A DNA stretch of 64,000 nucleotides, taken from assembly GCF_035668035.1 (NCBI RefSeq), contig NZ_JAYMYJ010000112.1:164038-228037 (forward strand). The letters run 5' to 3'. A model generated the notes under the pieces. It was not told where the DNA came from and did not search any database. It saw only the letters and a list, made by a program, of their open reading frames with translations. The position numbers and the translations under genes are program-made. The DNA is from Thiothrix phosphatis (GTDB lineage: Bacteria; Pseudomonadota; Gammaproteobacteria; Thiotrichales; Thiotrichaceae). This document shows, in pieces, positions 49,441 through 57,794 of this stretch; positions within the stretch are counted from its first letter, which is position 1; each line of letters begins with the position of its first letter.

Positions 49441-51822
49441 ATGAATGACAACATTCAACCCTCACCCGTTGTCACTGCCCAGGAATTGCAGCTGATCGAC
49501 GCCTATTGGCGTGCCTGCAACTATTTGGCGGCAGGCATGATTTATTTGCGCGCAAACCCTCTTTTGCGCCAACCCCTGCAAGCCGAACACATCAAGAACC
49601 GCTTGCTAGGCCATTGGGGTTCCAGCCCCGGTCTGGCTTTCGGCTATGTGCACATGAACCGGCTGATTAAAAAATATGACCTGGATGCCATTTTCATGGC
49701 AGGCCCTGGCCACGGTGCGCCGGGCGTGCTTGGGCCGGTGTATCTGGAAGGGACGTATTCCGAAATCTACCCCGACAAAAGCGAAGATGAAGACGGTATG
49801 CGCCGCTTTTTCAAGGACTTTTCCTTTCCGGGCGGGATCGGCAGCCATTGCACGCCGGAAACGCCGGGGTCTATCCATGAAGGCGGCGAACTGGGCTATT
49901 CGGTTTCACATGCGTTTGGCGCGGCCTACGACAACCCCGAGCTGATTGTGACGGTGATGGTCGGGGATGGCGAATCGGAAACCGCACCGCTGGCGACTTC
50001 CTGGCATTCCAACAAATTCCTCAATCCGGTGCGCGATGGCGCGGTGTTGCCGATCTTTCACCTCAATGGTTACAAGATCAACAACCCGACGATCCTGGCG
50101 CGCATCAGCCATGAGGAACTGGAGGACTTGTTCAAGGGCTATGGTTGGACGCCGTATTTCGTGGAAGGCAGCGACCCGATGACCATGCACGCGCGCATGG
50201 CCGAAGTGCTGGAAACCTGTGTGCTGGAAATCCGCCGTATCCAGACGGAAGCACGCACCAAAAATGACCCGACGCGCCCACGCTGGCCAATGATTGTGCT
50301 GCGTTCCCCGAAAGGCTGGACGGGCCCGGCGGAAGTGCATGGGCATAAAGTCGAAGGGTTCTGGCGGGCGCATCAGGTGCCGATTGCCGATGTGCGCAGC
50401 AATGCGGAAAGCTTTCATCAGTTGGAAGCCTGGTTGCGTAGTTACAAGCCGGAAGAGTTGTTTGATCAGGATGGTCGCCTGATATCGGAGCTGAAAGCGC
50501 TGGCGCCCAAATACACCCAGCGCATGAGCGCCAACCCGCACGCCAACGGCGGCCTGTTGCGCAAGGCGTTGCGGATGCCGGATTTCAGCGCGTATGCCGC
50601 CGACATTCCCGGCCCAGGCAAAATCACGGCGGAAAATACCCGGCCACTGGGCAAATTCCTGCGCGACATTATGGCGCGGAATATGAGCAATTTCCGCGTA
50701 TTCGGGCCGGATGAAAACACTTCCAACAAGCTTGACGACATTTACGAAGTCAGCAAGAAAACCTGGCTGGCGGAATACCTGCCGGAAGACGAAGACGGCG
50801 GCCAGTTGTCACCGTTTGGGCGGGTGATGGAAATGTTGTCCGAGCACACGCTGGAAGGCTGGCTGGAAGGCTATCTGCTGACCGGGCGGCACGGCTTCTT
50901 TTCCACCTACGAAGCCTTTGTGCATGTCATTGACTCGATGTTTAACCAGCACGCCAAATGGTTGGCAATGGCGAGCGTGATTCCCTGGCGTGCGCCGGTT
51001 TCCTCACTCAACCTGCTGATCACTTCGACAGTATGGCGGCAAGACCACAACGGTTTTACCCATCAAGACCCCGGCTTTTTGAATGTGGTGGTGAACAAGT
51101 CGCCGAAAGTGACGCGCATTTACCTGCCACCGGATGTGAATACCCTGCTGTGTGTGGCAGACCATTGTTTGCGCAGCACCGATTACGTCAATGTGATCGT
51201 GTCCGACAAGCAGAAACATTTGCAGTACCTGACCATGGATCAGGCGATCAAGCATTGCACCAAAGGCATTGGCATCTGGGAATGGGCCAGCAATGACGAA
51301 GGGGTGGAACCCGATCTGGTGATGGTCGGTTGCGGCGATATTCCAACCAAGGAAGCGTTGGCGGCCACTGTGCTGCTGCGTGAGAACTTCGCCGACATCA
51401 AAATACGTTTCATCAATGTGGTCGATTTGTACCGGCTGCCGCCAGAGACGGAACATCCGCATGGGCTGTCCGACAGGGATTTCGACAGCCTGTTTACGCT
51501 GGACAAGCCGATCATTTTCAACTTCCACGGTTACCCCTGGCTGATCCACCGCCTGATGTACCGGCGCCGCAACCACCTGCACCTGCATGTGCGCGGCTAC
51601 AAGGAAAAAGGCAGCATCAATACGCCGCTGGAGCTGGCGATCCAGAACGAGATTGACCGTTTCTCGCTGGCGATTGACGCCATCGACCGTATCCCGCGCT
51701 TGCAGGTGGCGGGTGCGCACGTCAAGGAACGGCTGCGCGACAGGCAGATTGAATGCCGCCAATACGCCTACCAGAACGGTGTCGACCTGCCGGAAGTGGA
51801 TGCCTGGGTTTGGCCATACTGA
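49441..51822 (+). CDS. xfp: Phosphoketolase (xylulose-5-P/fructose-6-P)
   Basis: A 793-residue thiamine-diphosphate enzyme cleaving xylulose-5-phosphate or fructose-6-phosphate to acetyl phosphate plus a smaller sugar phosphate. Landmarks are GHWGSSPGLAFGYVHMNRLI, AGPGHGAPGVLGPVYLEGTY, FPGGIGSHCTPETPGSIHEGG, the ThDP motif MVGDGESETAPLATSWHSNKF, LTGRHGFFSTYEAF and a C-terminal IFNFHGYPWLIHRLMYRR. A strong AAAGGAG precedes the ATG. It offers a carbon-saving route to acetyl-CoA and connects to fructose-6-phosphate from sucrose turnover. No acetate kinase or phosphotransacetylase is adjacent. Confidence 0.97.
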   Translation: MNDNIQPSPVVTAQELQLIDAYWRACNYLAAGMIYLRANPLLRQPLQAEHIKNRLLGHWGSSPGLAFGYVHMNRLIKKYDLDAIFMAGPGHGAPGVLGPVYLEGTYSEIYPDKSEDEDGMRRFFKDFSFPGGIGSHCTPETPGSIHEGGELGYSVSHAFGAAYDNPELIVTVMVGDGESETAPLATSWHSNKFLNPVRDGAVLPIFHLNGYKINNPTILARISHEELEDLFKGYGWTPYFVEGSDPMTMHARMAEVLETCVLEIRRIQTEARTKNDPTRPRWPMIVLRSPKGWTGPAEVHGHKVEGFWRAHQVPIADVRSNAESFHQLEAWLRSYKPEELFDQDGRLISELKALAPKYTQRMSANPHANGGLLRKALRMPDFSAYAADIPGPGKITAENTRPLGKFLRDIMARNMSNFRVFGPDENTSNKLDDIYEVSKKTWLAEYLPEDEDGGQLSPFGRVMEMLSEHTLEGWLEGYLLTGRHGFFSTYEAFVHVIDSMFNQHAKWLAMASVIPWRAPVSSLNLLITSTVWRQDHNGFTHQDPGFLNVVVNKSPKVTRIYLPPDVNTLLCVADHCLRSTDYVNVIVSDKQKHLQYLTMDQAIKHCTKGIGIWEWASNDEGVEPDLVMVGCGDIPTKEALAATVLLRENFADIKIRFINVVDLYRLPPETEHPHGLSDRDFDSLFTLDKPIIFNFHGYPWLIHRLMYRRRNHLHLHVRGYKEKGSINTPLELAIQNEIDRFSLAIDAIDRIPRLQVAGAHVKERLRDRQIECRQYAYQNGVDLPEVDAWVWPY

Positions 51823-51838
51823 GTGGTTTTCTGCTAGT

Positions 51839-51877
51839 GCTGTTTGCCCCGTACATGACGTAACCGGGGCAAACAGC
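51839..51877 (+). terminator. Perfect hairpin between xfp and the thioesterase gene
   Basis: GCTGTTTGCCCC-G (51839-51851) pairs over 13 bp with C-GGGGCAAACAGC (51865-51877). No T run follows, so it is either a Rho-assisted/attenuating structure or an mRNA-stabilising element behind the highly expressible xfp. Confidence 0.5.
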
Positions 51878-51906
51878 CATTCATACCGTGTTTCAAAGGA
51901 GTAAGC

Positions 51907-52317
51907 GTGGCAACACTGGAAGAAGTGACGGCATTCATTGCCGAGGAATTTCCCCAAACCAAATGCGTGGTGCAGGCGGTTGGCAATGGTGGTTCCACCC
52001 TGCTGCATGAGGTCGGGGTGAACGAGCTGCGGCCTGGCGGTACGGTTTCCGGCCCGACCATGATGGGGGTTGCGGATGTGGCACTTTATGTCGCTATCCA
52101 CGGCGAACCGGGCATTACGCCGATGGCGGCGACCACCAGCCTGACAGTTAATTTTCTGCGCAAACCGGCGGGGGATAAACCGATCGTGGCGGAATGCAAG
52201 CTGATCAAGGTCGGCAAAACGCTGGTGGTCGGCGAAGTCACCCTCTATTCACAAGGCACACCGCAGCCGGTCGCGCATGTGGTGGGCACCTATTCGCTGC
52301 CACCCCGCAAGGCTTAA
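51907..52317 (+). CDS. PaaI-type hotdog-fold thioesterase
   Basis: A 136-residue acyl-CoA thioesterase-like protein. GGTVSGPTMMGVADVALYVAIH contains the catalytic Asp/Gly helix of the PaaI group; TTSLTVNFLRKPAGDKPIVAECKLIKVGKTLVVGEVTLY is the central hotdog sheet. Start GTG at 51907 with AAAGGAG upstream. It lies between xfp and putA on the same strand. Substrate unknown. Confidence 0.88.
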   Translation: MATLEEVTAFIAEEFPQTKCVVQAVGNGGSTLLHEVGVNELRPGGTVSGPTMMGVADVALYVAIHGEPGITPMAATTSLTVNFLRKPAGDKPIVAECKLIKVGKTLVVGEVTLYSQGTPQPVAHVVGTYSLPPRKA

Positions 52318-52469
52318 TGGACAAGGGCGGCGCAAGGCCGCCCTGTTTCGTTCTGGTGCAGCTTGTCACCTTGGTGTCCAACCAGACAATTTCCAAAATC
52401 GGCCAAATCAGGATAAATAGGCGGTAAGCAGTTTTGGGGTCAGCACGCCGAGCAGGCGGAGGAGCCAAG

Positions 52470-55400
52470 ATGGATTTTCTGAGCGATATGGTTGAGACAG
52501 ACGATACTGGGCGCGCGGAAATCACCCGCCATTACCGTACTGATGAAGCCGAAGCCATACAGGCTTTATTGGGTAAGATTGAGCATTCCCCAGACACCCG
52601 ACGCGATATTCAACAAACCGCTACAGCACTGGTGCAAGCCATCCGCGAGCAGCGCAAAACCAGCGGCGGGCTGGATGCTTTCCTGCACGAATACGACCTT
52701 TCCAGCGAGGAAGGCGTATTGCTGATGTGTCTGGCCGAAGCCTTCCTGCGTATTCCCGATGCGGAAACCGCTGACAAGCTGATTGCCGACAAGCTGGCTT
52801 GTGCGGATTGGGGCAAACATCTGGGCAAGAGTTCGTCCGTGTTCGCCAATGCTTCGACTTGGGCGCTGATGCTGACTGGCCGCTGGCTGGGGCGGGATTA
52901 TTTCGGCAGACAATACGGCGACAAGCCGCTGTCGGAAATCCTCAGCACCCTGGCGCAGAAACTTGGCGAGCCGATTGTGCGTGAATCCGTACGGCAAGGT
53001 ATGCGCATTATGGCCGGGCAGTTCGTGATGGGCAGCACCATGCAGGATGCGCTGCAACGTTCCCGTGCCTGGCGCAAGCAGGGCTACAGCTTTTCCTACG
53101 ACATGCTGGGTGAAGCGGCACGCACGGCAGCGGATGCGGAACATTACTTCCAGGCCTATCAATCCGCTATCGAACAAATTGGCAAACAGGCGGCGAAGGG
53201 TGAAGCGGATGTCAGAAACCGGCCCGGTATTTCGATCAAGTTGTCGGCCTTGCACCCGCGCTACGAATACCGGCAGCGTGCCCGTGTGCTGACAGAGTTA
53301 CTTCCCAGGTTACTGGTGCTGATCGATATGGCGCAGCAAGCCAATACCCTGCTGACAGTAGATGCGGAAGAAGCCGAGAGGCTGGAATTGTCGCTGGAAC
53401 TGTTCGCCGCCATGTACCACCACGCGGCGACGCAAGGCTGGGATGGCCTGGGTCTGGCGGTACAGGCTTACCAGAAACGTGCCTGGACTGTGATCGACTG
53501 GCTGGAACAACTGACGCAGCAATATCAGTGCCCGCTGCATATCCGACTGGTGAAAGGTGCGTATTGGGACGCTGAAATCAAACGCTGCCAGCAACAAGGT
53601 TTGGCCGATTACCCCGTATTTACGCGCAAGGTGAATACCGATGTTTCCTATCTGGCCTGCGCCAAACGTCTGCTGGCAGCAGGGCCGCTGATCCATCCGC
53701 AATTCGCCGGGCATAATGCGCAAACAGTGGTTTCCATCCTGCACATGGCGGGGTCGGAACGTGCCTTTGAATTCCAGCGTCTGCACGGCATGGGCGAAAG
53801 CTTATATGCGCAATTGCTGGGTGATGACAGTCCGGTGCAGCGCAAGATTTACTGCCGCATCTATTCCCCGGTTGGCAATCATCACGACCTGCTGCCTTAC
53901 CTGATCCGCCGTTTGCTGGAGAATGGTGCCAATACCTCCTTCATCAACCGGGTGCAGGACGACGAGTTGCCGATTGCGGCCATTATCGAAGAGCCATTGG
54001 AGGCGGTGGGAAAACTGGAATCGATCCGCCATCCGGCGATTCCGTTGCCGCCTGATCTTTATCAGCCTGCACGGGAAAATTCTGCCGGACTCGATTTGAC
54101 GGATGTGCCGACTCTGCTGCAATTGAAGGAGTCTTTGCAAAGCGCTTTTCCCAAGCCGTATCAGGCAGTCAGTTTGCTATGTGTGGAAACGGAAGCAGGC
54201 GAGCCACATGCGGTGCTCAATCCCGCCGATCACAGCGATGTGGTTGGCAGCGTAGTATATGCGTCGAAAGCGTCGGTTACGGCGGCAGTCGAGTTTGCTG
54301 CCCAGCACGCTGACCGCTGGGATAGCACGCCTGTGATTACCCGCGTCAAAGTGTTGCAAAACATCGCGCTACTTTACGGGCAGCAGCGTGTGGAACTGCT
54401 GGCATTGATGGTGCGCGAAGCAGGCAAAACCCTGGACGATGCGCTGGCCGACTGGCGCGAGGCGGTCGATTTCTGCCGCTATTATGCTTACCGCTGCCAG
54501 CAGGATTTCGGCGAACCGCTGGTGCTGCATGGTGCTACCGGCGAAAGCAATACCTTGCGCTGGCACGGGCGCGGTGTGTTCGCCTGCATCAGCCCGTGGA
54601 ATTTCCCGCTGGCTATTTTCACCGGGCAGATTACGGCGGCGTTGGCAGCGGGCAATGCGGTTGTGGCTAAACCGGCAGAGCAAAGTTCGCTGACGGCGCA
54701 TTTCGCTACCCGGTTGATGCATCAGGCGGGCGTGCCGCGTGAAGTCTTGCAATTGTTGCTGGGCGAAGGCGCGGTGGTGGGTCAGGCGTTGGTGTCACAT
54801 CCCTGGCTGGGTGGCGTGGTTTTCACCGGCGGTACGGCAACGGCGCAGCATATCCAACGCTCCCTGGCGCAACGTTCTGGCGCGATTATTCCACTCATTG
54901 CCGAAACTGGCGGTATTAACGCCATGATTGTCGATTCCTCTGCGCTGACGGAACAGGTGGTGGATGATGTGGTGCATTCCGCGTTCAACAGTGCGGGGCA
55001 ACGCTGTTCCGCGCTGCGTATCCTGTATTTGCAGGACGCCATTGCCGACAAGACCATTGCCATGCTCAAAGGTGCCATGCAGGAACTATGCATCGGCAAC
55101 CCGGCGTTACTGCAAACCGACATTGGCCCAGTCATTGATGCCGAAGCCAAAGCCATGCTGGAGCAGCACCTGCAACAGATTACCCAGGTCGGTAAGCTGA
55201 TCCATCAATGCGAACTTCCGGCTGAGTGTGAAAATGGCTCGTTTTTTGCGCCCAGTGCGGTTGAAATTGACAATATCGCCCAGATTGGCGGTGAGAAATT
55301 CGGCCCTCTGCTGCATGTCTGCCGCTATGCCGCGAAGGATCTCGATCGGGTGATCGATGAAATCAATCAGTCGGGTTATGGCCTGACCTTGGGTATCCAC

Positions 55401-55646
55401 AGCCGCATCAACCAGACTATCGACCATCTGCTGACCAAGCTCAAAGTGGGGAATATCTACATTAACCGTAACCAGATTGGCGCGATTGTCGGAGTGCAAC
55501 CGTTTGGTGGGGAAGGTTTGTCCGGCACCGGGCCGAAAGCAGGTGGGCCGCATTACCTGCATCGATTTGCGACCGAGCGGGTGGTATCGGTTAATACCAC
55601 CGCGCAGGGCGGGGATGTTTCACTGTTGTCGCTGAAGAGTGAGTAA
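52470..55646 (+). CDS. putA: Bifunctional proline dehydrogenase / P5C dehydrogenase PutA
   Basis: A 1058-residue enzyme oxidising proline to glutamate via FAD and NAD. The start at 52470 has GGAGGAG upstream. It lacks the N-terminal ribbon-helix-helix repressor domain of E. coli PutA, so it is the catalytic-only short form. The proline dehydrogenase half (about 80-480) has RLVKGAYWDAEIKR, EFQRLHGMGESLYAQL, YSPVGNHHDLLPYLIRRLLE and NGANTSF. The aldehyde dehydrogenase half (about 560-1040) has ISPWNFPLAIFTGQI, the catalytic Glu in LIAETGGINAMI and catalytic Cys in AFNSAGQRCSALRIL. Electrons pass to quinone at the membrane. Confidence 0.96.
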   Translation: MDFLSDMVETDDTGRAEITRHYRTDEAEAIQALLGKIEHSPDTRRDIQQTATALVQAIREQRKTSGGLDAFLHEYDLSSEEGVLLMCLAEAFLRIPDAETADKLIADKLACADWGKHLGKSSSVFANASTWALMLTGRWLGRDYFGRQYGDKPLSEILSTLAQKLGEPIVRESVRQGMRIMAGQFVMGSTMQDALQRSRAWRKQGYSFSYDMLGEAARTAADAEHYFQAYQSAIEQIGKQAAKGEADVRNRPGISIKLSALHPRYEYRQRARVLTELLPRLLVLIDMAQQANTLLTVDAEEAERLELSLELFAAMYHHAATQGWDGLGLAVQAYQKRAWTVIDWLEQLTQQYQCPLHIRLVKGAYWDAEIKRCQQQGLADYPVFTRKVNTDVSYLACAKRLLAAGPLIHPQFAGHNAQTVVSILHMAGSERAFEFQRLHGMGESLYAQLLGDDSPVQRKIYCRIYSPVGNHHDLLPYLIRRLLENGANTSFINRVQDDELPIAAIIEEPLEAVGKLESIRHPAIPLPPDLYQPARENSAGLDLTDVPTLLQLKESLQSAFPKPYQAVSLLCVETEAGEPHAVLNPADHSDVVGSVVYASKASVTAAVEFAAQHADRWDSTPVITRVKVLQNIALLYGQQRVELLALMVREAGKTLDDALADWREAVDFCRYYAYRCQQDFGEPLVLHGATGESNTLRWHGRGVFACISPWNFPLAIFTGQITAALAAGNAVVAKPAEQSSLTAHFATRLMHQAGVPREVLQLLLGEGAVVGQALVSHPWLGGVVFTGGTATAQHIQRSLAQRSGAIIPLIAETGGINAMIVDSSALTEQVVDDVVHSAFNSAGQRCSALRILYLQDAIADKTIAMLKGAMQELCIGNPALLQTDIGPVIDAEAKAMLEQHLQQITQVGKLIHQCELPAECENGSFFAPSAVEIDNIAQIGGEKFGPLLHVCRYAAKDLDRVIDEINQSGYGLTLGIHSRINQTIDHLLTKLKVGNIYINRNQIGAIVGVQPFGGEGLSGTGPKAGGPHYLHRFATERVVSVNTTAQGGDVSLLSLKSE

Positions 55647-55689
55647 GGGTGGGTCTGCCAGTGGGTTGGCATCAAATCCACGTCCTATC

Positions 55690-56421
55690 CTATGGTTGGT
55701 TTGGGGACAGGCTTTTCACCCACAATGCGGTTGCGCCCGCAACTCCTACCGGCATCGCCAGGAAATTCAGCACCGGAATGGTGGTCATGATCGACAGCAG
55801 CCAGCCGAACCCCAGCGCTTCCGGGCGGCGTTTCTTTAGCGCAAGCAATTCGTCATTGAAAAACAGGTTGTGGTTGCCCATCGGGTAGTCAGCGTATTCG
55901 ATCGCCAGCATCCAGGCACCGAACACTGTCCACGCCACTGGCGAAACCACGTTCAGACCCGGAATCACGGTCAGGATCAATAACAGGATAAACCACTTGC
56001 CCATGTACCAGAGTTTGCTGAGTTCGCTTTTGAAGGTGCGGGCGATCAGGCCGGGCAAGCTTTGGTAACCGGCGAATTCCGGAACCGGCAGGCCGTTGAG
56101 GCGCGCCTCCACCCGTTCCGCCAGCACCGCGTTGAAGGGCGCGGCGATCAGGTTGGCGACGATGGAGAACACATAGAACACCACAAAAAAGATCAGGATG
56201 GCGAACACCGGCCACAGCAGCCATTCCAGCCATGTCAGCCAGTTTGGCAGCAGCCTGCCCATCCAGTAGGCGAGCTGGGTTTTCGCCAACCAGACGCCGC
56301 CCGCGAACAGGATGGTGTTGATCAACAACGGAACCAGCACAAACGGGCGGATGCCTTTCTGCGTGATGAGCGACAGGCCAGTGAACACGTAACCAAAACC
56401 CTTGAAGAATCCCGTAAACAT
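55690..56421 (-). CDS. cysZ: Sulfate transporter CysZ family (EI24 domain)
   Basis: A 243-residue inner-membrane protein starting MFTGFFKGFGYVFTGL at 56421. Membrane segments and the motifs LLINTILFAGGVW, LIAAPFNAVLAERVE, LIARTFKSELSKLWYMGKWF, VIPGLNVVSPVAWTVFGAWMLAIEY and DYPMGNHNLFF match CysZ, which admits sulfate for assimilation. No other cys genes are near. EI24-family relatives of other function are possible. Confidence 0.88.
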   Translation of the reverse strand: MFTGFFKGFGYVFTGLSLITQKGIRPFVLVPLLINTILFAGGVWLAKTQLAYWMGRLLPNWLTWLEWLLWPVFAILIFFVVFYVFSIVANLIAAPFNAVLAERVEARLNGLPVPEFAGYQSLPGLIARTFKSELSKLWYMGKWFILLLILTVIPGLNVVSPVAWTVFGAWMLAIEYADYPMGNHNLFFNDELLALKKRRPEALGFGWLLSIMTTIPVLNFLAMPVGVAGATALWVKSLSPNQP

Positions 56422-56500
56422 TATTTCTGTATCCTTGTGTGACGGCGTGGTGATACTGTAGCGCATTTACCAGCCGGTTTTAAGTGAAGGAGCTTTCACC

Positions 56501-57124
56501 ATGCAGCCATTCATGCAAGCGATGACATTCCGCCATGCCTGCAAGAAATTTGACCCGCAGCGCACGATTCCCGCAGCGGATTTCCAGCAGATTCTGGAAT
56601 TCGGGCGTTTGTCGCCGTCTTCGTTCGGGATGGAACATTGGCGTTTTGTGGTGGTGCAAACCCCGGAATTGCGGGAAAAGTTGCGCGTGGCCTGCTGGAA
56701 CCAGCCGCAGATCACCGACAGCAGCCATGTGGTGGTGATTCTGGCGAAAACATCGGCGGTGGAGCCGGGCAGCGCTTACGTGAAAAAGTTGTTTGGCCGC
56801 CGCAATCTGCCGCAAGAGGCGGAGGAGGCGTATCTGGCCAAGTATGCCGCCCATAACGACACTGAAATTGCGCCGTACATGAACACGTTTGCTTGGGCCT
56901 CCAAACAGTGCTACTTGGCGTTGGCCAATATGATGACGGGAGCCGCCAGTCTGGGGATTGATTCCTGCCCGATCGAAGGCTTTTCCAAACACGGGGTTGA
57001 GGAATTGCTGGGCGTTGACACCAGCCAGTATGGCGTGGCCGTGGTTGTCACCTTCGGCTACCGCGCTGGGGAGCAGACGCCGCGCCTGCGCCAGCCGCTG
57101 GAAGACATGGTGGAGTACCGATGA
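56501..57124 (+). CDS. Nitroreductase family NAD(P)H oxidoreductase
   Basis: A 207-residue FMN protein. FRHACKKFDPQRTIP, ILEFGRLSPSSFGMEHWRFVVVQ, CYLALANMMTGAASLGIDSCPIEGF and VVVTFGYRAG are typical of the NfsB/YfkO group. Substrate unknown. The stop overlaps the START gene by 4 nt, so the two are co-translated. Confidence 0.9.
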   Translation: MQPFMQAMTFRHACKKFDPQRTIPAADFQQILEFGRLSPSSFGMEHWRFVVVQTPELREKLRVACWNQPQITDSSHVVVILAKTSAVEPGSAYVKKLFGRRNLPQEAEEAYLAKYAAHNDTEIAPYMNTFAWASKQCYLALANMMTGAASLGIDSCPIEGFSKHGVEELLGVDTSQYGVAVVVTFGYRAGEQTPRLRQPLEDMVEYR

Positions 57125-57780
57125 AACGCTTGCTGGCCGCCGTTTTCCTGTTGCTGTTGGCGATGCCGCCGGGGTATGCGGATGGCGGCGGCTGGGTGGT
57201 GAAACAGGATGAGGGCGGGATTCAGGTGCGGCAGCAGAAGACCGGCTCGCCCCATGAAACCACCAACGGCGTGGTGGAGGTGGAGGCGACCCTGGATGCG
57301 TTGGCGGCAGTGTTGAAAGACATCAGCGCTTGCCCGCGCTGGGTGCATGGCTGCGTGGAAGGGCGGCTGGTGAAAACCCTGTCGCCCGCCGAGCGCATCA
57401 CGTATACCGTGGTGGATGCGCCATTTCCGCTGGAAAACCGGGACATGTACATTGATTCCGTCATCCGCTATAACCGCCGCACGTCGACCCTGACGATCAC
57501 CCTGACCGGCAAGGAAAACTATGCGCCAGCCGCGCCGGGCCGCACCCGTGTGCTGGGCTTGCGGGGTTCGTGGGTGTTCCAGCAGGCCAGCCCCGGCAAT
57601 GTCCGGGTCAGTTACCAGATTCAGCTTGACCCACAGGCACCGTTCAATGGCTCCAGCAATGACCATCTGGTTGAATCGGTGTTCAATACGCTGAAAAACT
57701 TGCGCGATGTGGCGAAGGAACCCCAATACCGTAACGCCCGGTTCAGCGAGGAAGAAATCCGCCAGATTGAAGTGGAATAG
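57121..57780 (+). CDS. START-domain exported protein
   Basis: A 219-residue protein with a signal peptide (MKRLLAAVFLLLLAMPPGYAD) and a lipid-transfer START-like domain: GGWVVKQDEGGIQVRQQKT, ACPRWVHGCVEGRLVKTLSP, YTVVDAPFPLENRDMYI and VSYQIQLDPQAPFNGSSNDHLVESVFNTLKNLRD. Probably periplasmic and binds a hydrophobic ligand (inference). Coupled to the nitroreductase upstream. Confidence 0.88.
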   Translation: MKRLLAAVFLLLLAMPPGYADGGGWVVKQDEGGIQVRQQKTGSPHETTNGVVEVEATLDALAAVLKDISACPRWVHGCVEGRLVKTLSPAERITYTVVDAPFPLENRDMYIDSVIRYNRRTSTLTITLTGKENYAPAAPGRTRVLGLRGSWVFQQASPGNVRVSYQIQLDPQAPFNGSSNDHLVESVFNTLKNLRDVAKEPQYRNARFSEEEIRQIEVE

Positions 57781-57794
57781 CGATAGGGTTCCGC

